DNA of 64,000 nucleotides from Begonia masoniana (lineage: Eukaryota > Streptophyta > Magnoliopsida > Cucurbitales > Begoniaceae), in the NCBI GenBank assembly GCA_022432975.1, contig CM039512.1, forward strand, positions 46,249,289 to 46,313,288, written 5' to 3'. A program made the translations under genes and the position numbers. Below are positions 11,002-20,748 of the stretch, in pieces; the stretch's first letter is position 1, and every line of letters begins with the position of its first letter. The notes beneath the pieces are model-generated. The model saw nothing but the letters and a program-made list of their open reading frames with translations, had not been told where the DNA came from and searched no databases.

Positions 11002-11934
11002 TTACACAAAGATGCTATCGGGAAGAAAAAATCTCGTTTGACTTTGAATTGACTCTTCACTTGTATCCCATGATAGCATGTAGGTTGGTTTATCAATATC
11101 TTGAGAGGTAGGCTTCCATTCCAAATGATCTATTAGGCCTTCACCTGTAAAAATAGTACAATAGTCAACAAAATGATTAGTTAAATTTTGAACTTTGCCT
11201 TGAGAACGTGTCATGGTTCTCCTAAGTGTATCATCATTTCCGAGTGAGAGAGGATTTGACCTCAAATCTTGTGATTCGATATCCTCAGTTTCATCTTTAT
11301 CTCCAATATAAGTTGAGAGATCTTGAACATTGAAAGTTGCTGATACACCATAATCTCCTGGAAATTCCAACTTATACGCATTGTTATTAATGCGTTCAAT
11401 TATCCTGAACGGACCATCTTCCCTAGGGAGAAGCTTAGATTTCATTTGTTGAGAAAAAAGTTCCTTTCGTAAATGAAGCCACACTAAATCTCCTTCCTTA
11501 AATATAAATTCCTTTCGTCCTTTGTTGGCTCTTTTAGCTTATGCTTCATTTTTCTTTTGTATAGCCTCTCTAACTTGTTCATGCAGTCGTTTCACTTGAG
11601 CTGCTTTATCTACTCATGCTGGGTTGGCAAGGTCCTTCGTGAGAAATGGTAACAAATCTAAAGGGGTAGTAGGGTTGAACTCATACACCACTTTAAAAGG
11701 TGTTTGTTTAGTAGCGGAGTAAACACTTATGTTACAGGCAAAATCTAAATAAGGAAGTTGAATATCTCATTCGTCAATTTTCTTCCCTACTACACTTCTA
11801 AGAAGGATTTCCAACGTTCTGTTGACCACTTCAGTCTGTCCATCTGTCTGTGGGTGAAAGGAAGTGCTAAATAACAATTTTGTCCCAATTTTGTACCACA
11901 AGGTTCTCCAAAAGGCACTAAGAAATTTAGTATC
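11002..11934 (-). pseudogene. Element B: integrase C-terminal half
   Basis: On the minus strand this is the second part of B's integrase, resuming with DTKFLSAFW next to the insertion of D. It contains [16 protein letters not shown], which carries the third catalytic residue (Glu) of DD35E. A stop or frame change separates the 11949-11767 piece from the 11484-11002 piece. The latter (160 residues) holds [17 protein letters not shown] and [12 protein letters not shown]. Its last residues, from about 11233 onward, lie in the 3' LTR. The first catalytic Asp regions are on the other side of D, at 30703-31060. The protein would insert cDNA into chromosomes; this one is split and broken. Confidence 0.85.
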
Positions 11935-14632
11935 TGTAAAGTTCGCCAAATTTATAGTGGTTGTAAAGTTTGGATAAATTTTTCGCGAATTTTAAGTGTA
12001 AATATGGGGATCAATTTCGCTAATTTTTGGTAGGAATAGTGATCGTGAAAACGAACGTTAAATGTATTTAATTGTAAATTAAATAAAAAGAAAGAATAAA
12101 AATAAAAATAAAATAAAATAGATAAAATAATAAAATAAATGAATAGGAAAAAGAAAAAGTTTAAAGATAAGGTTTCTTTTAGAAACCTTATCTGTCGGCA
12201 GAAAGGAATACTAGAAGAGAAAGAGAGAGAAAAGAGAGAAGAGAGAGCCGCAAGGGAGAGAAAATCGTCGACGTCTGATCCACCTCCGTTCGTCGAGATC
12301 TTGGTGTCAAAACGTTCGTCTCAAAGCGTAGATCAACGTTGGCGAAGAGAGTTTTCGAAGGTAAGCCCTTTACCTCCCTATTTTTGCACGAGAAGGTTCG
12401 GGATTTTTGAGGTTTTGTCGATCTGAGTTTTAGAGTCGATTTCTTGGTGTTTTTGGTAGGAATCGACTGGAAGAGAGTCGAGAAACGCATTGGAAACGAA
12501 TTTTTGGCAAAAAACAGGTGAGAAAACGCTATTTTTCGACGTGGGTTGGTTGCCGACGTGTCGTCAGAGTGTCGTCGGCGTTCGGTTGCCAACGGTCGAG
12601 TCAACTCGACTGTGGGCTGAGTCAACTCGGGTGCTGGGCTGAGTTGACTCAGGCCCAAGGCCGAGTTGACTCGGGCCCAGGGTCGAGATGGGCTTGGGCT
12701 GAGTTGGGCCTGGGTTGGGTCAGGCCGAGCCTGATTTGAGTTTGGGTTGGGTCCGATCCGAACCCAGCTGGGATGGGTTTGTCCGGATCAGAACCGATCT
12801 GACCTGGACCGACCCGAACCAGTTCGGTTGTATCCGACCCGAATCGGCCCGATCCGAACCAGACCCGACCCGACCAATTTGGGTTCAACTTAGCCCGAAC
12901 CGATCCAAACCAAACTGGTCTAAACCCAATCTGGTCCGACCCGAACCGATCTGGTCAATCAAAGTCAATAGTTGACTTTGATCGTTGACTATTGACTTTG
13001 ACCGTTGACTTTGACTTTTTGACCAAAAGTCAACTCGAGCCGTTAGGGCCCGTTTTCACCCCGGTTCGTAGTTTATATCGTTTCTAAACCTAATAGACCT
13101 TAACGGGGTTCCTTCCTTGTGTTGTTTCTCATATTCAGAGGAATTTTTTAATTTGGAAGCAATTCCTGAGGAGCCACATTTACCGAGGATAAGAGGACTC
13201 GCCACAGGGGTATGGGTTATTATACTTTCTGCATTATACCTAGCCTTGCATGCACGTATATTATTTTTGGTGGGATACCACTAGTATTGATGTCGACATT
13301 TTTACTGGCATGATTATTTTGCATATAGTGGCACGTATACTTTTTGACCGATTCATACTGCCTATTGGATTTGAGATGCCATGTTTTACTTGCCTTTGCC
13401 GACGGGCTGGATTTGGGATTTGTCATGAAATTTATCATGTTTGGCATGCAGATGGTTTTATACATGCATTTGATATTGTTCATGCATTGGTTTTCTGCTG
13501 TGCCATTTGGAGTTTGATACTGGAGGTAACCGTCTGGCACTCTTAGCTGAGCCTGTATGCTAAGAGTATCAAGGGTTTTGCCCAGTTGTTGTGGTACTCC
13601 TCACACTTGTTTGGATAGGGTACGCCCCCTGATAATAGGCAGAATGTAGGGTACGCCCACTGATAATAGGCGGAAAGGGGCTCAGAGACATGCTCGCCCA
13701 GTTACCCGACCTGGCCAGTGTCTGTTCATTGCTACCCCAGGTATGATAAGTCCACTGTGTGGTCTCCTTGGGCCCAGGGTTGAGTGGTTCGTCCCTCCTG
13801 GTGTGCCATAGCGTGTGTGTCCTGGTGCCCTAGGGCTGAGTGGTTCGTCCCTCTTGGTGGTTGATAAGTCCACTGTGTGGTCCCCTTGGGCCCAAGGTTG
13901 AGTGGTTCGTCCCTCCAGGTGTGCCCTAGCGCGTGTGTCCCGGTGGTCCAGGGCTTAGTGGTTCGTCCCTCTTGGTGGTTGACCCTTTTCTCTTCTCCCT
14001 ATGAGGCCCTGCCCGGTGTTATCGCGGCCTTTCTGTGATGGTGTGGTTCGGAGGATCCGTGAGTGACCTCCTTTTTTACTGTACACCTGGATATATATTT
14101 TTATGATAGCATTGTTATTGTGGGCCTATGTTCACTATATATACTTATTTTATAGTTAGCCCCATCAACCGTTTTTAAATGGATAATAAGAAGAGAAATG
14201 AATAACATGGAAACTGGTTTTGGTTTTAAAAACGTGCATTGATTTGTAAGGCATGCATCGTTTGAGTTGTAAGTATAACATCCCATACTGAGTTTGTCAC
14301 TCACCCCAATGACTCCCCCCTCTACAGGTAAAGGAAGGAAGACTAGGAAGTGAACTTATCGTGTTGGATTTTCCTACAGTTTCACCTTTTATTTCCATCA
14401 GCCTTGTCATATGTAAGAACTTATTCGAGATTGTGTACCTTACTTTGACATGTAATTATTTTCATTTATCTTGTATTTCTACTATTGTTTGTACTCTCTT
14501 ATGTTTGTTGCTTTGAGGAGGTCCTGGATCAATGTTAAACTTCCGCACTCAGCCTTAGGGTAAACAGTGGACCTCTCTGAGGTTGATCGTTTAACCTGGC
14601 GTTTCTGTTAGGCTCTCTCCCTGGTTATGACA
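11935..14632 (+). repeat. 5' LTR of element D
   Basis: 2,698 bp, TGTAAAG...GTTATGACA. It has no supported gene. Within it are a GAGTCAACTCG/CGAGTTGACTC inverted-repeat block (12596-12670), a degenerate CCGAACC/GGATC-rich stretch (12700-12950) and a dense TTGAC cluster (12958-13035). Two tandem copies of a repeat of about 117 bp lie at about 13746-13980. Compared with the 3' LTR it retains about 245 bp (roughly 12976-13220) and about 48 bp (roughly 13486-13533) that the 3' LTR lacks. Confidence 0.9.
13746..13980 (+). repeat. Two tandem copies of a ~117-bp unit in the D LTR
   Basis: Each unit starts GATAAGTCCACTGTGTGGTC and includes two GAGTGGTTCGTCCCTC-like half-repeats. One unit begins at about 13746 and the next at about 13863. 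The 3' LTR has the same pair at about 29826-30060, so the duplication predates the insertion of D. Confidence 0.85.
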
Positions 14633-14641
14633 AAAATTTAT

Positions 14642-14653
14642 TGGTATCAGAGC
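14642..14653 (+). promoter_or_regulatory. Primer-binding site of D (tRNA-iMet)
   Basis: TGGTATCAGAGC lies nine bases after the LTR end. It is complementary to the 3' end of plant initiator methionine tRNA, the usual primer of plant Tekay-like elements. Confidence 0.92.
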
Positions 14654-14782
14654 GCAATGTTCAATGACCTCTTAGTGACAAATGTTTGAGATCAAGTATG
14701 AGCAGTTAGTAGGATACGTGGAAAGAATGATTGATGAAAAATGCTAATGTGGTACAATTTCATGTTTTTCAGAATTGTCACC

Positions 14783-15799
14783 ATGCCACAAAGGAGGAGA
14801 GTTCCTCAGACCCCTGATCAGGACCCTAACACCATGTCTTCTATATTGGAGGCTTTACGAAACTTGGTGAGCGGTGCCCAGGCTCCACTTCCGGCTCTAG
14901 TTTTTACCCCCGATCCCACCCCTACTTCGACGACCTCCAGAGGGGTACATTTTCAAGATTTCAACCAACTCAACCCTCCCACCTTCGTGGGAGGCAGTGA
15001 TACAATGGAGGCAGAGAATTGGCTCGAGGTTATGGAGCTCAACTTCGAGACTCTTCAGATGCTGGTTGAGTCGAGAGTTTCTACAGCTGCTTATTTTCTG
15101 AGGGAGGCAGCTAGGCGTTGGTGGAAAGCCATATGCAGTCAGTGTGATGTCGAGACTATGGGATGGGTTGAGTTTACTTCTCTGTTTCGCAGCCAGTTCA
15201 GTAGCAGAGAGTATCGGGGTATGATGACTAGAGCTTATTACAAGCTGGTACAGGGGTCCATGTCAGTGACTGATTATTATAATCGTTTTGTCCACTTGTT
15301 GCCATATTCTAGAGGGGTCAGTGTGGAGGCCCAGGTTATCAAGTTTGTTCAGGGCCTGAATTTCGGCATAAAAAGGACTAAGGCTGTTAATCAGTATGAC
15401 AGCTTGATTGGGGCATATGAGGCAGCCCTGAGGATAGAGAGGTTGTGCCGTTCTGGTGATGGCCCCTCTCAGCGTGGGACAGACAGTCAGTCTTCAAGGG
15501 GAAAGATGATCAGGAAGGGTCAGCGACAGGTGTCAGATAAGGGTGTCAGTGCTAGTCGCTCTTCTAGATCTAGTGGCGGATCGTCAGGGAGCAGCAGGTA
15601 CTCCCCTTACTCCTGCCTTACCTGTGGCCAGCTAGGTCATTTTAGGAGGGATTGTCCACTGAACCAACCTCAGGGGCAGCAGCCGCGATACTCCTTTCAT
15701 ATTCCCACAGCTACCGAGTCTTTTTCCCCTCCGGGCCAGCATCAGGGACAGACCCGACCCCCTTTTCAGCAGGCTCAGTTTCAGACTCCCCAGCACTGA
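14783..15799 (+). CDS. gag: Element D Gag (structural protein), ended early by TGA
   Basis: Gag forms the virus-like particle and packages element RNA. I take the ATG at 14783 (MPQRRRVPQTPDQ) because the frame upstream of it has no Gag character; the open frame itself extends back to 14741. The capsid part is recognisable in NWLEVMELNFETLQ, RRWWKA and FSSREYRG. Near the end, SCLTCGQLGHFRRDC is an intact CCHC zinc knuckle for nucleic-acid binding. TGA at 15797-15799 stops the frame in a glutamine/proline-rich linker. The same frame continues into protease at 15800-16570, so the stop is a mutation in a formerly continuous gag-pol. Confidence 0.9.
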   Translation: MPQRRRVPQTPDQDPNTMSSILEALRNLVSGAQAPLPALVFTPDPTPTSTTSRGVHFQDFNQLNPPTFVGGSDTMEAENWLEVMELNFETLQMLVESRVSTAAYFLREAARRWWKAICSQCDVETMGWVEFTSLFRSQFSSREYRGMMTRAYYKLVQGSMSVTDYYNRFVHLLPYSRGVSVEAQVIKFVQGLNFGIKRTKAVNQYDSLIGAYEAALRIERLCRSGDGPSQRGTDSQSSRGKMIRKGQRQVSDKGVSASRSSRSSGGSSGSSRYSPYSCLTCGQLGHFRRDCPLNQPQGQQPRYSFHIPTATESFSPPGQHQGQTRPPFQQAQFQTPQH

Positions 15800-16713
15800 G
15801 CAGAGGATAGACCTGTCAGTTATACTCCATACCGACCGATCGGGCAGCCCTTTGCTAGTGGTTCACCTCCTGTTCAGCAGCAGAGGACAGGTGAATTTCG
15901 GGGATCTGCCAACAGGGGCGGTGGCCTTGGTCGTGACTATAAGGGCAAGGGAGTAGCAGGCCAGTCTTATGCTGTTGATCGGACAAAGTATTACCCAGTG
16001 CCAGACCAACCTGCGGTTATGGATGACACGATTCTTATCTTTCATACTTTTGCTCGGGTGTTGTTTGATACTGGTCCGTCGCATTCGTTTATTTCTGCTA
16101 ATTTTGCTGAGGTGTTGGGTTTGGCCATCGAAGAGATGGAAACCCCTCTCTTTTTGAATACTCCATTGGGCGACAAGAGTGGAGTTGCTTATATCTGCAG
16201 ATCTGTTTGTGTGGTGATCGATGACTGCAAGTTTTCAGCCGATCTTATTATCTTGCCTTTGAGGCAGTTTGACGTCATTCTAAGTTGTGATTGCTTGATA
16301 AAATATCAGGCGATAGTTGATTGCCACTTGAGGCAGGTCACAGTTACCTTGAAGTCCGGCAGGGTTGTTGCCTACCATCGAGGTCCTTGTATGGAGATTT
16401 TAAACTCCATGTTTCGGGTATGTTTACGAGGAAGGAGTGGATTGGAGCAGTATGGGGGACTTTGGTCGATAGACCTAGACCTTGAGACCGCGGTACAAGA
16501 GATTGATGTCTCAGTCGTCAGGGAGTACGATGACATCTTTCCTGATGAGCTACCGGGTTTACCTCCATAAAGAGAGATTGAGTTTTGTATCGATCTCGTT
16601 CCAGGGGCTACTCCAGTTTCTATACCTGCCTACAGGATGTCACCAGCCGAGTTAGTTGAACTGCGTAAGCAGTTAGATGATCTGCAGAGTAGGGGATTTA
16701 TCAGGGAGAGTGT
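15800..16713 (+). pseudogene. Element D protease and start of RT
   Basis: This is in the same frame as gag. The retropepsin motif reads LFDTGPSHSFIS, with DTG kept but the usual following Ala replaced by Pro. The protease cleaves the polyprotein. The linker to RT reads SVVREYDDIFPDELPGLPP, then TAA at 16568 where the family continues with REIEF. RT begins ([19 protein letters not shown]) and is cut at 16713 by element E. RT resumes at 25556 in the same frame once E and one copy of AGTGT are removed (8,842 bp). Confidence 0.88.
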
Positions 16714-19307
16714 TGTAGCGACCCTAATCCTGTACCCGTATTTTCCGTACCATATTTTTTTTAATCTAATATCCTTAATTAAACACTGGGCGGAACCAAA
16801 ACTGAAATCGAAACCGGAATCGAAATCGGAATTTAAATCTAAGTTTAAAACCATTTAAAACAAATATTAAAACTATTTAAATTAAAATCAATTTTCGATT
16901 TAAAACAAATGGGAGGGCAGTTCTGTCATTCTGCCGATGGAAGGAGGGTAGCGCCCGATCGCTGCGATATGCAGCGATCGCAGCGCTCGATCGCTGCGCG
17001 CTGCAGCGATCGCAGCGCTCGATCGCTGCAATGTGCAGCGATCAGCAGCTGCGCGCTGCAGCGACAGCAACGCCTGATCGCTGCAATATGCAGCGATCAG
17101 TCGCTGCGTGCTGCAGCGATCGCAGCGCCCGATCGCTGCCCTTGGCAGCGCTCGATCGCTGTACGCCTCACGCCCTGTTGCTTTGCTCTCTGCAAAAAAT
17201 GTTCTCTGTATTTCCACTTAATCACTTAATCCACGCTCTCTGGAATCCGACTCCAGAGAGCAATACTTCACCCATTTAACACCCCCCACATCAATAAACA
17301 CAATAACTTACCACTTCCACTCAACCCAAAATGTACTTAAACTCAACCGACTTGCAGCGGACTTTACGAAATCCAACTGCATGGATAGCTCTAAAAATCG
17401 AGCTTATCCGTATCCAACCTACAACATTTTAAAAACATTTTTGTAACGTTTAAATACTGTTTTAAACCAGAATATTTTCTATAAACAGTTTACCCAAAAC
17501 ATTCAAATGTAAACCTATCAACTACCAGAACCAAACATCTTATAACGTCTACACAATTATCCAGCCAAAACATCCCAAAATCTATACATACTATCCCCAC
17601 GGGTCAGGTGAGCCTCGACTGCGCCAGCACACCTCCGCAGCCATCCTCCGTCAACTGAATCATGCCTCAGAAGGAGGAATCCCATCCTCACCTGGTTCCT
17701 CGATATCTAGATCACCTACACCATACAATACACTATGAGATGAAATCCCAGTAAGCTCTACGTAAATGCAATGCATGCTGTGCGTATGAGTTCGATAAAC
17801 CATGCTTTATTTTATCTTACTATGCAATGCTCAATAGTTGTCACCGAGATCCTATCCCTCTAACCAGAGAGAGCTCATCCAGCGGGCGGACTACTCTTTC
17901 CAGCTAGAGGCAGGGGGTGCACGCTTACAACACGTACAGCCGTGCCTGAGCCCCACCTCGCGTGACCAATACGCCTTTCGGCCAATACGCCTTTCGGCCA
18001 ATACTATGCTCAATACGCCTTTCGGCCAGTGCTATGCTTTACGTTATCTTTAAAACTCTGTGCGGAAGTTCATTTTCATGCTTTTCTTTAAAACAAGTGA
18101 TGTGTGAACAGTTCAATATCATACAATAAACAAGCAATAATGTATACCATCAAAGACTGTAAAACCTAATCTATAAAAACAAATAAACCTAGCTACCCAA
18201 CCCAAGTAAACATTAAATAAACGCATCTCCAAAACTCCTCGAGACGACACGACGTACGGTGTAGGCCAATCGGCCAAAGAAGATCACGAGAACTTACCTC
18301 GTGTCCAAAGCAGCTCAAGCTCCGTCCACGAGCGTTGTTTGTCTGAAGCAAATCACAATATCGATGTTAAAACGAGTTTAAACAATCGATCGTCCAAATT
18401 CACAAAACCTTAACTAAGAAAACTTTCCTAAAGTCCTAATCCAATTCATTGGCTATATATTCGAGCAATTTACGCTCGGCACCTAAATTCTCAATTTCCG
18501 AGTTTTTCCTAAAATCTCGAAAATCCCTAATTTTTAACATTTTCACAAATTGCTATAACTTCGTCCAATAATCATCTAAATTCGTCCAATGCGTTCAATA
18601 TATGCTTAATCACAGTAAATCTATTAATTTCGGACCCTAAATCGCCTTTTAAATCGAAGCCCTAAACGAACCTAATTGTTTAAAACTCTGAAATCATCGA
18701 AATAAAAGCTCTAAGATCGTAGGTTCATACCTAGAACGTCGATTGGAGGAGAAATCACGAAGAGAACGAAACGAAAGGAGGTCGGATCGGAGTCGGATTG
18801 AAAATTTCGTCGGCGGCCGAGGGAGAGAAAGCTCTCTGTTTTTTCGTGGATTCCAGGGAAGAAGAAGAAAGAATGAAGGAGAAATATATTTAGGTTAGAT
18901 TTTATAATATTAACTTCGTAAATTACTATTTTGCCCTTCTTTAGTTTTTATATTGATTTCGTTCTTCGGTTCGTTAATCGTCTAGCTATTCGGTTTCATC
19001 AAATCTCCATATTTCACTAATAAGTCCAACTTATTATTTGGGTTCCATTGAAACTGTCCGTTCGCAATTCGGACTTCATTTACTATTTTTACTAAAACGT
19101 CCTTCATATTATGAAAAGCTTAATTGCTCGGAATATAGTGTTTAATCTCCGAAAATTCCCATAATTTCTTTAAAATTCCTATTAATCGTTAGGATCGTAG
19201 TGAAGCTTTCTTTTCGTAAAACGGACCTGATTTGACATAAATATAAAAATATCATCCGATAATATAATAATAATATAATATACAAGTCCGTACAACCGGG
19301 TATTACA
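16714..19307 (-). repeat. 3' LTR of element E
   Basis: 2,594 bp. It contains no gene. Notable contents are a 32-bp tandem hairpin block (16951-17162), the TTTTGACCCGTGGG-type island 3 as CCCACGGGTCA (17596-17606), and a repeated CAATACGCCTTTCGGC motif (about 17969-18030). Island 1 on the minus strand lies at 18259-18299 (CGAGGTAAGTTCTCGTGATC). Confidence 0.95.
16951..17162. repeat. Tandem 32-bp hairpin block in the E LTR
   Basis: Units start at 16956, 16988 and 17020 and then degrade. Each of the first two is a perfect 10-bp stem, CGATCGCTGC and GCAGCGATCG, with a 5-base loop. The other LTR has the same block at 23211-23372, shorter by roughly 50 bp. Confidence 0.92.
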
Positions 19308-19389
19308 TTCCACCCTCCTTATTCAGAATTTTGTCCACAAAATTAAATCATACAAACAAATCCGGATACCCAGTCATCATATCCTGCTG

Positions 19390-20712
19390 TCATTCCCACG
19401 TCGCTTCTTCCACCTCATGATTCCGCCATAGAACTTTAACTAGCGGAATTTCTTTGTTGCGCAAAATCTTGATGGAAGTCTCCAAAATACGTACCAGCCT
19501 CACCTCATAGCTCAAGGTAGGCTGTACCTCGATCTCTGTAGCCTCCACGATATGCGATGGATCGCGCAAGCACTTCCGAAGCATAGATACATGAAATACG
19601 TCGTGGATACCCTCCATAGAAGCCGGAAGCTGCAGCCTATACGCCAACTTCCCGATCCTCTTCAGAATAGGAAAGGGCCCCACATAACGAGGGTTTAGCT
19701 TACCCCTCCTTCCAAATCTCGCAATGCCTTTGAACGGAGAAACTTTGAGGTAGACCTCGTCACCTTCCTCGAACTCCAGCTCTCTCCGTCTGGTGTCAGC
19801 ATAGCTCTTCTGCCTGCTCTGTGCTACCTCTATACGCTGTCGAATGATGGCAATTTTCTCTGCCGTCTGCTGTAGAATCTCAGGACCAATGATGCTGGCC
19901 TCGCCAACCTCGTCCCAATACAACGGAGATCTACACTTTCGACCATACAGCGCCTCATACGGAGCCATGCCAATAGTAGCCTGGAAGCTGTTATTATAAG
20001 AGAACTCGATCAGTGGCAAATACCTGCTCCACGATCCCTGAAACTCCAGCACACATGCTCTGAGCATATCCTCCAGAATCTGATTCGTCCTCTCTGTCTG
20101 TCCGTCAGTCTGAGGATGAAACGCGATGCTGAAATTAAGCTGAGTCCCCATAGCTTTGTGCAGACTCTTCCAGAACTTCGAGGTAAATCTCGGATCTCTG
20201 TCTAAGACAATAGAAACTGGCACACCATGCAGTCTGACAACCTCCTGCACATAAAGCTCGGCGAGCTGATCCATAGACGATGCCATCCTCACAGATAAGA
20301 AGTGGGCCGACTTTGTCAATCGGTCCACAATAACCCAAATGCCGTCATGGCCTCTCGTCGTCCTCGGGAGCCCCACAATAAAGTCCATAGAGATCTGCTC
20401 CCACTTCCACTCCGGAATCGGCAGTGGCAATAACGTTCCGGCCGGTCTCTGGTGCTCTGCCTTCACCTGTTGGCATATTAAACAGGTCTCAACGTACTTG
20501 GCAACCTCCCTCTTCATGTTCGGCCACCAATAATGTCGCTTCAAATCCCGGTACATCTTGGTACTTCCCGGGTATACAGAATATGCCGAAGAATGTGCCT
20601 CGGCCAATATCTCCTTCTTCAGATCCTCGTCGCTAGGCACGTACCACCTATGCCTGAACTTCAGAATACCGTCCTCTGATAAATGAAAATCCGACGAGTC
20701 TCCCAATGTCAT
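19390..20712 (-). CDS. Element E integrase with chromodomain-like C-terminus
   Basis: The 440-residue open frame is in phase with the upstream pol frame; only a TAG at 20749-20751 separates them, so the original product was one polyprotein. The zinc domain has His40 and CLIC at 77-80, but position 47 is Tyr (SVYPGSTKMY) where the family has the second zinc-binding His. The catalytic triad is present: Asp110 (SMDFIVGLP), Asp171 and Glu207, with 35 residues between the last two. LDRDP replaces the usual SDRDP. The C-terminal part has FHVSMLRKCLRDPSH and VLWRNHEVEEATWE, the Tekay-type chromodomain-like tail. TGA at 19390 truncates it just before the usual end. Confidence 0.93.
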   Translation of the reverse strand: MTLGDSSDFHLSEDGILKFRHRWYVPSDEDLKKEILAEAHSSAYSVYPGSTKMYRDLKRHYWWPNMKREVAKYVETCLICQQVKAEHQRPAGTLLPLPIPEWKWEQISMDFIVGLPRTTRGHDGIWVIVDRLTKSAHFLSVRMASSMDQLAELYVQEVVRLHGVPVSIVLDRDPRFTSKFWKSLHKAMGTQLNFSIAFHPQTDGQTERTNQILEDMLRACVLEFQGSWSRYLPLIEFSYNNSFQATIGMAPYEALYGRKCRSPLYWDEVGEASIIGPEILQQTAEKIAIIRQRIEVAQSRQKSYADTRRRELEFEEGDEVYLKVSPFKGIARFGRRGKLNPRYVGPFPILKRIGKLAYRLQLPASMEGIHDVFHVSMLRKCLRDPSHIVEATEIEVQPTLSYEVRLVRILETSIKILRNKEIPLVKVLWRNHEVEEATWE

Positions 20713-20748
20713 GCTCGATCGAAGCTCCTCACACTCCGAATCGCTCTG

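Larger units (their letters stand above)
7502..11233 (-). repeat. 3' LTR of element B, split by solo LTR C
   Basis: The net LTR is about 1.17 kb, in parts 7502-7824 and 10387-11233 after removing C with one TSD copy. It aligns with 37505-38729; the shared text includes ACAAAACAAAGGTCATGAAA and GTGAGGATTAAGAGTCACC. On the minus strand its first 232 bases encode the end of the integrase frame, which stops at 11002. The rest, out to 7502, has no gene. Differences from the right LTR include small indels, for example near 37755-37795 and a duplicated CAAATGCAAGAATGGAAAAT at 38457-38495. Confidence 0.85.
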
